From the NCBI GenBank assembly GCA_963691655.1, contig OY829330.1:5573800-5637799 (forward strand): DNA of 64,000 nt, written 5' to 3'. Below are positions 20,840 to 31,556 of this stretch, piece after piece. The position numbers were made by a program, and so were the translations under genes. The notes under the pieces are model-generated. The model searched no databases. It was not told the DNA's origin and saw only the letters and a program-made list of their open reading frames with translations. Numbering within the stretch: position 1 is the first letter of the stretch; every line of letters starts with the position of its first letter. This DNA comes from Toxonevra muliebris (lineage: Eukaryota > Arthropoda > Insecta > Diptera > Pallopteridae).

Positions 20840-20965
20840 CATTCTTCGCAATAGCCTCTCCTTTTACAAAAATGACAAATTGCATCATTATATTTGCATT
20901 GGTTTGCCAAATGCTCTGCGTTGCCACATCGGAAACATTTTCTTCCTTCTTTACTACTCAGGGGT
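20840..20965 (-). pseudogene. Gypsy Gag zinc knuckle
   Basis: The minus strand reads KCFRCGNAEHLANQCK followed by CHFCK. This is a CX2CX4HX4C retroviral-type knuckle with the beginning of a second one, and such knuckles bind RNA in Gag. It lies between the Gag frame (21719-21132) and the protease, in a different frame from the Gag part, so there is at least one frameshift. Confidence 0.75.
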
Positions 20966-21131
20966 GCGTTCAGTATGGGTCTATTTCGTAATTGCTTTTC
21001 TTTTGGTTTTTTGTTGGTTTCTCTAATTTCTTTTTATTTTGTACTTTGTTAAGAGTTTCAATTCCCACGTTTAGGTGCATTTCTACTCCCCCTTTCTCTG
21101 CCAGTTCATACGCGCTTGCTATATTAATCGC

Positions 21132-21719
21132 TTAATCTAATGTTAACGTTTGCTTTTCCAGTAATCGACTCTGAATTCTTTGGTTTGCGAGTCCATACAC
21201 AAATTGGTTTCTCAATGCTGTATTTTGATAGACACCAAAGTTACATCCCGCTGCAAGCCGTTGTAATGCCACTAAGAAACCTTCGCAATTTTCTTCCGAT
21301 TTTTGCTTTCGCGAGTTAAATCGGTAATTTGATAAAATTTCATTAGGTTTTGGGTTGAAATAATCTTCCAACATGTTTACAATATCAGCATATTGCATTT
21401 CTTCGGGCACCCTTGGCAATGACTTGTCGCACAGTTTGTCATACTTTGCCGCCCCCATGTAGTGCAACAACATTTGGCGTTTCTTTGTAGGGTCTGCTCC
21501 AAAAATGTTTAGCGCTGTCTCTAATCTTTTCACCCACCGAGACCAAGTGGTGATTTTATCATCAAATGAATCGAAATTAATCGGCGCCATTTTGGCTCGA
21601 GTATGTACACCATCGCCTGTAACCCTTTGCTCACCTTCCTCTACAACGCTTCCCGCAATAAGAACCGAACCACCTCTTCCTTTTTCAGTGTCGAAAATCG
21701 TTTTTTCCTTATTCTCCAA
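21132..21719 (-). pseudogene. Gypsy Gag (capsid-like) N-terminal part
   Basis: A 195-codon frame encodes a Gag-like protein. After an N-terminal Gly/Glu-rich tail come FDSFDDKITTWSRWVKRLE and RQMLLHYMGAAKYDKL. Next are MLEDYFNPKPNEI, RFNSRKQKSEENCEGFLVAL and ALRNQFVYGL, the order seen in retrotransposon capsid domains (W...L...D..F.P...R..F..R.Q...E....F...L). It ends in TAA or TAG at 21132 instead of running into the knuckle. It is the longest intact block of this gypsy fragment. Upstream (21720-21877) lies a short LTR-like stretch. Confidence 0.8.
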
Positions 21720-21789
21720 TCAATTCAAGTATTATGAAATGACAAGAATTAAAATAGCGCGTGATGTCTGTTTCTATCCTCGTTGCCAA

Positions 21790-21877
21790 TTTGTTGCAAC
21801 AACCGTTCTATTTAATGTTCATTAGCAGACTGCTTTATTATCCAGATTCATATTTTACAGTTGTCAATATAACAGTG
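21790..21877 (-). repeat. Possible gypsy 5' LTR fragment
   Basis: On the minus strand, TGTTATATTGACAAC starts just after the LINE RT fragment and the stretch ends GTTGTTGCAACA. An AATAAAG signal lies inside. TTGGCAACGAGGAT follows, a sequence commonly seen just after the 5' LTR of gypsy elements. It is short for an LTR, so it may be truncated. No second LTR is present. Confidence 0.4.
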
Positions 21878-22202
21878 TAGTATTTAAAACATAACTGTGC
21901 CCATAAGTACGTTCGGCCCAATAATCGTTTGTCTTAAGCCTTACCCCACTATTGAAGGCAAAATTTTTGATGTGAAGGTCAATAGAAAGGAGATGTAGAA
22001 TTACGTTCAGAGCATCCGTAGGGCAAGTACTCGTACGTATGGCTCCTGTAATACTAACACACGTTGTTCTCTGAACTCTACTGAGCTTCCGAACAATAAA
22101 GCTCTTACCTAGGGCTGGCCACCAAACTATTGCACCGTAAGTTAGTAACGGAAGCACTATTGCTGTATACAGCCAGTGTGCAATATGAGCCGCAAGCCCC
22201 AT
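21864..22202 (-). pseudogene. LOA/I-like LINE reverse transcriptase C-terminus
   Basis: The frame includes IVLPLLTYGAIVWWPALGK, then LSRVQRTTCVSITGAIR and LNVILHLLSIDLHI, characteristic of the RT thumb and connection region in RNase H-bearing LINEs. The plus-strand LINE at 62.8 kb has the related LVWWQALGK and GLNMIFHLLPL motifs. It reads toward the gypsy junction at about 21870 and its continuation (RNase H) reappears at 20107. The RT palm is missing. Confidence 0.8.
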
Positions 22203-22674
22203 CTTTTTCCAAACAACTTATCGATAAATTCGACGATTTCGCATCATTTTTTAAAAAATTTTATACAAATTTTTAATTTTATTGTGAATTACAAGAAAAA
22301 AACTTCAGCTCCGATTTCTTGATTGCATATTGAAGCCCAATCTAATTCTAAGGAAATAAGCTTCATATTTACGTTCTCTAAACTGAAATATGTAGTATTT
22401 CTACCAAAAATTGTAGCGTTTTTGAATAAAAAGGTAGTGGCGTAGTGTTAGCGCTCGAATTGTAGTGAAAACACTACTATTGTAGTGAAACGACAGCACT
22501 GCTCGACGGTTTGTAGCAGTAGAAGCTTTGAAAGCTCTTAAATATATTCAAACAAGCAGTGTGGCCAACTTTTGCTTTTCAAAATCCGCTAAAATGAAGA
22601 AAAAACGCGTATTTCATTAAAAAAGCTCTAAATTTTTTCCTTATAAAAGTGTTAAACATAAATGTTTTTATATA

Positions 22675-23364
22675 TAGTAGAATCGTACCCGTTAATTCGA
22701 AAATCTCAATAATTCGTAACAAACTGCTGGCGTATTTTTTTTTCAATACAAAGTCTGTTCAATTGATTGTTGACAACCTCTTATAATTCGTAATGCAAAG
22801 CCAAATTCTATGATACTATGATTCGAAAAAAATCAATCATCGATCAAGTATATAGCTACGTTCACTTTTTTGTGTTTTTCGTGGTTGACAAGATACGCAA
22901 AAAGAGCCTTAAACTACAAAACCGTTAATTCGTATTTTTCTTATTTTAATCTCGTTAACGTATATCCCAATAATGTTCGAAAACTTAAGTAAAATGGGAG
23001 ATACGGCTTCCATTTTATTTGAGTTTCTTTAAAATACGGATGCTGGCTCTCAATGAGTGGATTGTATACATGCATTGTCATCGCCCTAAATTGGCTTTGC
23101 TATAACTCCATAATTCCTGGTTATAGAGGTTATATCAGACATTATGCCCCATTGGAAAGCTTAAGGATAACTGTAAGGATTAAAAGTCCTGGACATATTA
23201 TTTTTTTAAATTTATTTTAATATTTGCATAAAATATTGAAGAAAGATTTTGAGGAAAAACTCGGGGGTGAAAGAGTTAAATCCAAATCTCGTTAAATCGA
23301 AAACCTCTATAATTCGTAAAAAATTGGTGATCCCTTGCGATTACGAATTATCGGGATTCTGCTG
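22675..23364. mobile_element. Pogo/Tigger-like MITE with TA duplication
   Basis: Ends TAGTAGAATC (22675) and GATTCTGCTG (to 23364) are near-complementary and flanked by TA on both sides (22673-22674 and 23365-23366). Subterminal ATAATTCGTAA-type motifs recur near both ends, as in pogo/Tigger termini (CAGYAGAATCYCGWTAATTCG). The 690-bp interior has no transposase frame, so it is non-autonomous. Confidence 0.75.
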
Positions 23365-23423
23365 TATTAAAAAGAAAATTAATTAAATATATGTATTTTT
23401 TAAGTTTTTAATTCACAGCATTT

Positions 23424-23735
23424 CTAAATTATACAATCAAAGTCTATATTCTCTTCATTACTATCAGCTTCTTCTGGCCATAACACACTTTTTAATCTGA
23501 ATTCAGAAGCATTATAAATACTAGGGGTGCTTATACAAACATTTATGCTATCTGGTATTTTATAGTTTTCACAAAATGAATTTTCGTCTTTTAATCCATT
23601 TTTTATATGAAGTAAAGAATTTTTTGAATTGAGTGACTTATGGTTGCGAACTTTAGTTTTTAAATAAATTCATTGCTCATTGTTTCGATAAAAAATTTTG
23701 TTAGGATTATTTAGGAAATAGATTATTTAGCGAAG
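23424..23735 (-). pseudogene. Unrecognised coding remnant
   Basis: A minus-strand frame runs about 100 codons with one internal TGA. It reads through NNPNKIFYRNNEQ, then TKVRNHKSLNSKNSLLHIKN and FRLKSVLWPEEADSNEENID, ending IDFDCII and TAG. The acidic tail and even codon pattern look like the C-terminus of a protein, possibly a DNA transposase, but I do not recognise the family. No start codon or catalytic motif is visible. It lies just outside the pogo-like MITE. Confidence 0.35.
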
Positions 23736-23929
23736 CATTTAGTGTCTTTTAAATTTGAAAAAAAAAACACGTTAAAAAACCCGCTGACCGCTACACCACA
23801 TTTTTTCCGTGTCTTAATTTTCAAAAAGCACTAAATTTAGCGGGAAAACAAGGTATGATTGTATTGACGCCTCCACATCAAGGTTTACATCAAGCTTTAT
23901 AAGATGGAATAGGTTCGGAAAAATTTAAC

Positions 23930-24254
23930 AATCGTAAAACAAATTTTAAAAATTGGTTATTCTACACGCTCGAGACATACTATAGAGCATGAGAAGCATA
24001 AAAGAGATTCCAGATAAGGGAAGCATATTCCAACATTGAGCAGACTAATGATGTATACAACGACTTTAATGTATGTATATGGATCTACAAAACTTTTGAC
24101 TATTCCGGCGAATAAAAGCTAATTGAGAATAGGCTTTAGGTATAATGTAATTTAAATGAGCTACAAATTTTACACAGTTAGTCAAACTATACTTCAGGAT
24201 ATGTCCTTTACATGTATGTGAATTCCAAATCAGAGTAACTTTAAGGTGACGCAT
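23930..24254 (-). pseudogene. CR1-like LINE RT C-terminal fragment
   Basis: HLNYIIPKAYSQLAFIRRNS matches the region at 55.4-55.5 kb (HLNYIIPKAYS..), so both come from one CR1-like LINE family. Downstream in another frame come SLVCSMLEYASLIWNLFYA and LERVE, again matching the post-RT region SKLEYAAFIWNPFYA. It is 5'- and 3'-truncated and frameshifted. Confidence 0.7.
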
Positions 24255-24552
24255 ACTCCAGAGAATGCATCATATATTTTATCTGAAGCTTTCCGATTTT
24301 TGTTCGCAGAAAAAAGACATTTTGAAAAAAAAAAAATATTAACTAACTGAGGAGTTGTGATTCCTTCAACTATATAATTTTTAGCTTTCCAAGTTGTTTT
24401 AACTAGACACTATATTGCGATTATATTACCCGAAACGAACTATGCTGTAAAATTGGCCATTCAACGGGCATTCTGACACTAACAAACCAGCTGATGATTT
24501 TTTTTTGTTCGGTCTGAAATTTCAGGAAACCCATTTGACGGATGAAAAGAAA

Positions 24553-24925
24553 AAATGAGTTCCTTCTGCACTCGTCACATGATGTAACAATATACTTCAC
24601 GTATTTTTGTTTACTTCATTATAAAAGTTTTCGTTTTTATATTCCAAAAAGGGTAAAGCCCACGTGTTTTTTTTTTTAATTTTTCATATTAAATTTTTAA
24701 CGCACTTTCTACGCTTTTTGCACGTCTTCATCGCCTACTATTGATATTATTTTACAATTCTAATTAGGAAAGAATAAACTGTAAACTAAAATAAACTATA
24801 CAATAAAAATATAATAAATAAAAATATTTTTTAATATATGTATTCCACTAATTCCATTGATATATAAGTATATTCCACAACCATTTTTGATATATATATT
24901 AAGTGTTGCATACTTTTGGGCTTGT
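24553..24925 (+). repeat. Dispersed repeat shared with 48424-48775
   Basis: Both copies run from ATGAGTYCCTTCTGCACTYG through CAACGCACTTTCTWCGC-like sequence to GTTGCATACTTTTG, in the same orientation with many small differences. No coding frame spans either. The family is unknown. Confidence 0.7.
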
Positions 24926-24929
24926 TGCG

Positions 24930-25765
24930 TCCTAACGGTACTAAAGTTTAACTTAGCAGCTGTGTTGTTACATTTATAATTTCAAATTACTGTTCAATAA
25001 AAATAAATTACTGTACGTTTGAAAAATTAAATAAAAATACTGTTTTTACCGAAAAACAAACTTATATTTAATATCAGAACAAAAAAAAAGTATCAGCAAT
25101 CCAATAAAGAAAATAACATAAGAAGGAACTTAATTTTAGCACAGTGTGTATAAAAGCGCTTAACTTTTTCCGTCACAGTCCCAGATGGTTTGTGATTTTT
25201 GGGAACAAAGTTTTCAAATACCGTTATTAGGGGCTAAAGGTTATAAAGCTCAAGAAAAAATTAAAGTTTTAGGACTTTCAAGCGGTAGTATACAAAAAAC
25301 AAGATTCAATTTTTAAATTTTATTAATCAAAATTAACACCTATACATTTCTTTCAAAGAATATAATAAAACGCAAAATGAACGTATAATATAAATTTTAA
25401 GGTTTATTTTGGAAACCTTAAAGGAAAGTTTTGACTCTTCGGAGGCAAAGGTGAACTTTGCAAGTTGTGTATTGCCAAACAGCCTGGTTCTTGAATTTTC
25501 CCATTAGAACAATTAAAAACTTATGTCTTATAAAAATATAAATGACAAATTATGAGCTAAACTAGATAATACAGTCATGATGGTGTTTATATAAATTATT
25601 CTTTTGTTTGTAATATAAAATAGTATCATCGAAAAAGTTCTGAGCATAGTAAAACTTAATATTTCCAAATTACTGTATTTTTTTCACTAATTACTGTCGT
25701 ACTGTACTCGGGTCAAAATTACTTACATACTGTAGTTTCTGTACGTGTAACATCACTGGAGATAC
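24930..25765. other. No gene seen
   Basis: AT-rich. No convincing frame or repeat. Confidence 0.45.
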
Positions 25766-25766
25766 T

Positions 25767-26150
25767 TACGGGGTGCAATTTACCACCCTTCACCTGGCGG
25801 TACGAAAGTTTAACATAACCACCATTATATTTACATAAAAAATAATAAAAGTGCGGTATCTTTTCAGGGTCTTTTTTTTAATACTAAAATACTTTCGGGG
25901 TGCGATTCAACACCACCCCCTCCCCCCTACGGATACGAAAGTTTAACATAACCGGCACTATATTTACAGACAAAATAATAAATTTGCGGTATACTTTCAG
26001 GGTCCCATTTTTAATATTAAAAATTAACCTATTTTAATCAGTTTATTCTAATAACAAGTCAGCATACTTTCTGGATGTAATTCACCACCCTTCACCTGGC
26101 GATACGAAAGCTTAACATAACCACCACTACATTTATTTATTTATTCAGTT
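25767..26150 (+). repeat. Degenerate tandem repeat (127-175 bp units)
   Basis: Three units start at about 25770, 25897 and 26072 with GGGGTGCAATTYACCACCC-like sequence. Each is followed by CACCTGGCG and GAAAGTTTAACATAACC. Units one and two add GCGGTATMTTTTCAGGGTC-like sequence. A lone unit lies at 54675-54735. Confidence 0.75.
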
Positions 26151-26487
26151 ATACCACACTTATAAACTCACATAAACTATGAAACCTAACACGACACCGA
26201 CGCACAGTGCTTGGAGAGTGGACAAAAATCAAAAAAATTTATGTCTCCGATCATTAAAATTGATGTAATTTTAAAGGTAATAGAATTTGTATAACGAACC
26301 CAAAATATGTTTTACAGCGGTTTTGTTTTGAAGGAGTTAGGACTTGCCAAAGTCGATCAATTTAAGAAGCAAATATTGCAATAAGAAATTGACATTTTTA
26401 TGACTCTTACAAAAAAATTGCTTAAAAATCAGGTATCATTGACAGCGCTTTTATTTTTTTTTATTAAAAGAGAAATTATATTATATA

Positions 26488-28233
26488 TATATTAGAGTCC
26501 GACCGACTATCCGGCTTCGGTTCTTCGGCTATTCGTCCTAAAATTGCACCTTCGGCATCGGCTTCGGCAAAAAGTGACCGAAGTTTTGGCCGAAGTATTT
26601 GCCGAAGATTATAAGCATTTTATTTTATAATAATTTTTACTATAGATTGGCAGTAAAAATTTATACAAATAAATAAATATGAAGTGTTTATATAAAGTAT
26701 TTACATTACAATTTCTGTGTTATATTTTCTCCGTTTGCTTGTTCCATTTTTAATTTTGAAGTAATCCACAGATTTACAACCGTACAAACAGTAATCAGTG
26801 CTTTTTTTTAACGAACAACCCGCTGGAGCTAATACAATTAGAGGCTGCAGAAGCAAGCCAAACCTTTTTACTTTTTAAGGAAGACTTGAAGCCTATTGAA
26901 AAGAAGAGTCACGGTGCTTCACTTTTATTTTTGGCTTTCAAGTAGGTCAAAAAAATTGAAAAATGTTTTGACTAAAATCGCTCTAAAATATATGTGTAAA
27001 GGGATCCTTTGAAATTCACAGTCGACTGAAAGTTACAGGCCCTGATACAGCAGTCATGCATATTTGAACTTTGAAACTAGTTTTTCTTAAAACAGCATTT
27101 TTCGAAATGGCTGCCATGAACCAAAACTAATGAACTGATTGCGCATAAATTTTAATCGTATCTTCAATGGATCTGTAGTTTTACTCCGTCCGAACCAGGA
27201 TCATTGTGATATCTCTCAATGTGTTTTATTTGAATTGAAATAGTTAAAAAAAAATGACAAAAATCAAATACTTATTTTCAAAACTAGATAGATAAAAATA
27301 CAAACTTTTAATGACTTAACAATAAAACTATCCCAAAAATTGAATTTTCAATAGTTTTTTGTTACTACATTTTATCACATTGTTTATGGAATTTCCTCAG
27401 CTTTTAAAAAAAAATGCATTAGTTATGTGTTATTATGATGTTAGCGACAGTTAAAATCAAAATTTGTCAAAAACAGCAAAATTAATTATTTTGTTTGAAT
27501 TTGAGATAAAAATAAATAAAATACTTCCCGTCATACTAACCAGATAAAATAACTAGCTGTGAGTAGCTAGGAATTTAAATTTTTTATACAAAATATTTAG
27601 TTATTTAAAAAAAATTGACAAAAAGATTATTCAATAAAAAATACTTTTAGGCATTCAACTTTTCCGGCTTTATAAAACCACACCCATTAAATTTTTTAGG
27701 GCTTTGAGATCAGATTTATGCTTTTTACATTAAAATTTATCAATCCCAATTTTTTTTAAATCAATCAAAAATTTTGGAACTATAGGGTTCTGGTTCAAGC
27801 TACAGGTCTATCGATTAATACACTGATTCAATCTTTTATTTTAGATAAGCAGAATCATGGCAGCCATCGGCCAACTTTTTTTTGACACAGGTTTCTGTGA
27901 ATGACAGTCGTTCTACAGATATATAGTCGATGTTACTGTATATTTTGACGTTAACAAATTTTTAAATAATTCTTGAAATAAATAATATTTGTCAGCTCCT
28001 TCGACAGTGAACAGTTATTTGGTGTGAATGGTCAGCTTTTTATTTGGAGTATCTACTATTTATATTTTTCTGTATATGTTTGCAAATACATAGGTAAAAA
28101 ATATTTACTTTCAAATTTTTATTTTTTATATTTTAAAAATCCTTCGGTCTTCGGCCGAAGGTTAGATGAATGGCCGAAGTTCGGCTTCGGCTTCGGCCAA
28201 AAAATCACCTTCGGTCGGACACTAATATATATA
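26488..28233. mobile_element. TTCGGCC-family element with both ends
   Basis: The left end TTAGAGTCCGACCGACTATC and the right end CTTCGGTCGGACACTAAT are complementary over about 15 bp. Just inside each lies an array of TTCGG/CCGAA blocks (26503-26620 and 28138-28225). The right 420 bp matches 14944-15345 in inverse orientation. The interior contains one short coding-like frame (26811-26945) but no recognisable transposase. It looks like a decayed or non-autonomous DNA element. Confidence 0.6.
26811..26945 (+). pseudogene. Short coding-like stretch inside the TTCGGCC element
   Basis: Forty-four codons without a start read TNNPLELIQLEAAEASQTFL, then LFKEDLKPIEKKSH and LLFLAFK, ending in TAG. 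The amphipathic, charged composition differs from the flanking AT-rich noise and may be a remnant of the element's protein. Family not recognised. Confidence 0.25.
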
Positions 28234-28250
28234 TATATATATATATATAC
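28227..28250. repeat. (TA)n microsatellite
   Basis: Uninterrupted AT dinucleotides at the right edge of the TTCGGCC element, possibly grown from its target site. Confidence 0.8.
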
Positions 28251-28259
28251 TTCACACAC

Positions 28260-29630
28260 ATAATTTTTTTTTTTTAACTGAACCTTTTTTTTTTAGAAAC
28301 TTTTTTTAAATTAATATTTTTTCAGAGAAAAACTTAAAAAATCGTCAACTTCAGTAAAGAATATAAAAATTTAGGCCGCAAAAGGCTGTGGTCTCGTGCC
28401 TTTTTTTTTGTTAATAGCAATCCTTACTTTCTTAAATGGTGGAAAAAAATTGGCCAACTTCGTCCAACCTTAGGAGAAAATCAATATTTACTAATACTCT
28501 TAAATACAAAAAAAAAAAAATTTAAGAAATTTATTAAACTACTATTTCAACTTTTTAAAGCAATTTTTTTGGTACCATAATTTTAATTTTTTAACCTATT
28601 AGTGACAAACCTCAAGTAAATACATTGAATTTAAATTTCTTCGAGTTTTAGGAGTCTCTTAATATTGGCAAATGCCCATGTTTGGTATACAAATTACATA
28701 TGTTGGCGTACAAAATATTTGAATTGTTAAAAAAAATTCTTGAAATTAAAAGAAAAAAACACAAGTTTTAGAAGGAAGGGGTGTGACTAGAGGGTTAACT
28801 GATGGTTTTTAGGAATCTCTATTCTATTAATTTTGGCATTCGTAAACGTGAACACCCTTGGTTTTAATTAGTTCACGTTATCGAGAACCCACTGCATTTT
28901 GAAACAGTTACTTATTTAAATTTGTGTTAGTATTTTGCAAAGCAGACTGTTTTATAAAAATATACTTAATTAGAAAATCTATTTTATAATATATATCTAT
29001 GATAAAAGTAGGGACATTTTAAGAAGGTGAGTTAGCGTTGTATTTTAAATAGTGTTCTATCCCAAACCGAAAGAAATGATGGAGCATAGGTTCTTAATTG
29101 GCAATATTTAGAACATGGTTGCACTGATATTTTAATTTAATTTATTTTAATTTTGAAGCTTCTGCAAAAATAAATTTATCTGAAAACCGAAACCGGTACC
29201 AAAAAACCGATTTTAGAATCAGCATACTATAACCCTTTAGCAAATGGTATTTTTTATTTTTAGTTAGGCGCGTCCAAATTCAAGCAATAATTTATATAGT
29301 ATCTTAAAAGTATCTTAGTATCTTAAAAAAAATTGGATAAGAACCGGTTTTATAAAAAAGGGTAACCGGTACCAAAAAAACGATTCTATTTTTGAAATCA
29401 TTATGCCATAATCCTTTAGGAAATTAAGTTTCATCAAATTCAAATAACTCCATCTATTTTTGTCCAACTTTTATATGGGGACGGAGCACTGTGCGACGTG
29501 GCATTTATTTTTTATTTCTATCAATTCACTCCACTATACATTTTCCTTCAGCCCCGAGTAAAGATGTTATCACATCAAAAATATTGTGGAAAAATTTATT
29601 TAGCTAAGACTATAAAAATAGTATTTGTTT
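28260..29630. other. No gene seen; probable intron
   Basis: AT-rich sequence following, on the minus strand, the splice donor of the host exon. No frame or repeat was recognised. Confidence 0.45.
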
Positions 29631-29631
29631 C

Positions 29632-29639
29632 AACTTACA
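29632..29639 (-). other. Consensus 5' splice site of host exon
   Basis: On the minus strand, AAAAAT is followed by GTAAGTTG, a near-perfect insect donor. It ends the coding match right after the VEVYKN codons. Confidence 0.7.
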
Positions 29640-30495
29640 TTTTTATAAACTTCAACAAATCGATTTTTCGGTGGTCTTCCACGTTTTCGATTGAAAAATC
29701 CATCAATCGAAGTTATTTGTATGGGATTTAATGAAATTGCTCTTACATTGCTGTTATCTGCATCAACGATATCGGTGGAAATAATGGGGGATGTAGAGGA
29801 GAGACTAGTAATATTATTCATTGTTGCTGCTGCTGTAGCAGTAGTGCCCAGTTGACAAAATGATGTTGCTATTGTTGTCGTTGTTGTGGATATTGATGGT
29901 GATGATGATATAATTTTAGTCCTAGTTGTTGCTGTTGTTACTGCATGATTTAAATCACTTGAGTACATTTTAGTCTCGTCTTTGCTTTTTGTTCGCTGCT
30001 TCTGCTTCAGTAATTTAATATGTTGCTGATATAACATTCTTTGTAAATATAATTCCAATGAATCAGATGCATTTGTTTTATTTTTCAATATCGCTGAATT
30101 ACTCATAGTAGCAGTTTCTGTTGAAAAAACATGTTCACCGCTTGGTTGTGCAATATCAACAACAGTAGTGAGGTCTTCTGGTAATGTCTTTGGCGGTGTA
30201 ATAGCAGCAGTCGCTGCTCTTGTTAAAAAAGCAAAAGCTGCTGCTTTTGATGCTGCCAGTATTTTGAGTCGGACATCTAACTGATTATCGTCAAATTCAA
30301 TCAAGGGACAATCATCATCTTCAGAATCAGTCTTTTCATCTGAATTTAGAGCTGTTTCAGCACAATTTTTATCCCGATCTAGCAAAGACATGTCACAAGA
30401 TAAAGAAAAGCTAGAAGAGGTACTGTCTTCCAATTTTGCTTTATCGACTCGTGGGAATTGCATGCTGTTAATATGATTATGTGCCAGATGAATTT
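29639..30495 (-). CDS. Host gene exon: AT-hook, Ser/Thr/Ala-rich nuclear protein
   Basis: This is the only long frame here without transposon similarity. The open frame runs 30577-29630, but splice signals suggest the exon is 30495-29639: a pyrimidine tract and AG at 30496-30525, and AAT|GTAAGT at its 3' end (donor at 29638). Within the frame (numbered from the ATG at 30577) there is an acidic stretch, DSDEKTDSEDDDCP-like, at residues 79-90. An Ala-rich segment follows (107-126), then a glutamine/lysine helix (about 180-200), long Ser/Thr/Ala runs, and RKRGRPPKNR at 297-306. The GRP core with basic flanks is a minor-groove AT-hook, so a chromatin-associated or DNA-binding role is likely. The part before residue 28 is probably intron. 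I cannot name the gene. Neighbouring exons lie outside the window or were not recognised. Confidence 0.65.
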
Positions 30496-30528
30496 CTTTA
30501 GATGAAGAAAAAAAGGAAAAAAGAAAAA
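30496..30528 (-). other. Candidate 3' splice site of host exon
   Basis: On the minus strand a tract of about 25 pyrimidines (TTTTTCTTTTTTCC...) is followed by ATCTAAAG. AAG is a weak acceptor. A downstream AACAG near 30470 is an alternative. Confidence 0.45.
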
Positions 30529-30723
30529 TTTTAATAAACTTAATGAACTTGCATGTACGTGTATATTCTATGCACATTAACCCTTAGTAGCACGGTCGTC
30601 AGCATTACTGACCACATATTTTTTATTGTATTTTTGATAATAGAACTGTAATTTTTCTATTTAAAATTATTCATTTTTCCTATATATGGTAATAAGATGA
30701 TTAAAAAACAAACATATTAGTAA

Positions 30724-30825
30724 TAACTAGTGTCAAATCGAATATTCGGATTCGGTTTCAGCCAAAAATACGGTTTCGGCAAAAAATATGGCCAAATATT
30801 TGGCCGAAACCGAAACTTTATAAAT
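30724..30825. repeat. TTCGGCC-family repeat end, copy 4
   Basis: Begins ACTAGTGTCAAATCGAATAT and has GGTTTCGGC and TTTGGCCGAAACCGAAAC blocks, resembling the 1528 copy most closely. Confidence 0.55.
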
Positions 30826-30829
30826 TTTA

Positions 30830-31555
30830 CTGTAAATTGCATTTCAGTGCGCAAGGGGCTGTGAAATTATTTTTAGCATATCACATAAAGTTATTCAATT
30901 TTGAATATTAAAATGAAATTGTGAATTTCATTAGTACCTATACCACAAAATGTAATTGTTTTAGTGCCCGATTTTTATTCAAACAACTACAGTACGTAGT
31001 ACTGAAACTTTTTACGGGGGGTAGGATCCATTTTTTGTCATACTTTCTTCAGCAAAGTTGATCACAATCGAATATAGAATTTTTCTGTCAGAGTACTTTT
31101 CAAAACAAAATAAATTGGTACTCCCTAATGTGCATGAATTGCTTCTTTTTTTTTTTTGAGTTTTAATTAAAAAAACAAAATTAAAATGATTTGAATTTTG
31201 TTTTTTAACATATATATCGTTCCATGTCAGATTTACAACTAAAATTTTAATTTCAACCAACATTTTTTCTTGCATTCTTGAAAAGAAATTAATCGAAACG
31301 TATTTTTTTATTTCAATGTTACGATATTTTAAAGTCTTGGAGTTGTAAAAATGGAACGTTTTTCAATCCCTAATTACTCAAAAACTAACCGTTGTAGGAA
31401 AAAATTTCCAACTAATAAAAGTTCGTATATCGCACAAACTTATCGAAAAAATATGAACAAAAAATTGTTTTTGTTATTCATCATATTAATTCTGGAAATT
31501 TTATAAACAAATTAAATTTTTCCAAACTGGACATTTTTTTTTTTTAGTTTTTATG
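30830..31555. other. No gene seen
   Basis: AT-rich, with homopolymer runs and no supported feature. Confidence 0.45.
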
Positions 31556-31556
31556 G

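Larger units (their letters stand above)
19130..22202 (-). mobile_element. LOA/I-like LINE 3' part, split by a gypsy insertion
   Basis: The RT C-terminus (22202-21864) and the RNase H to C-terminus part (20107-19258) are consecutive pieces of one minus-strand LINE, with a gypsy fragment between them. The region 19130-19258 resembles a 3' untranslated end. The element is 5'-truncated: only the last part of the RT remains. Confidence 0.75.
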
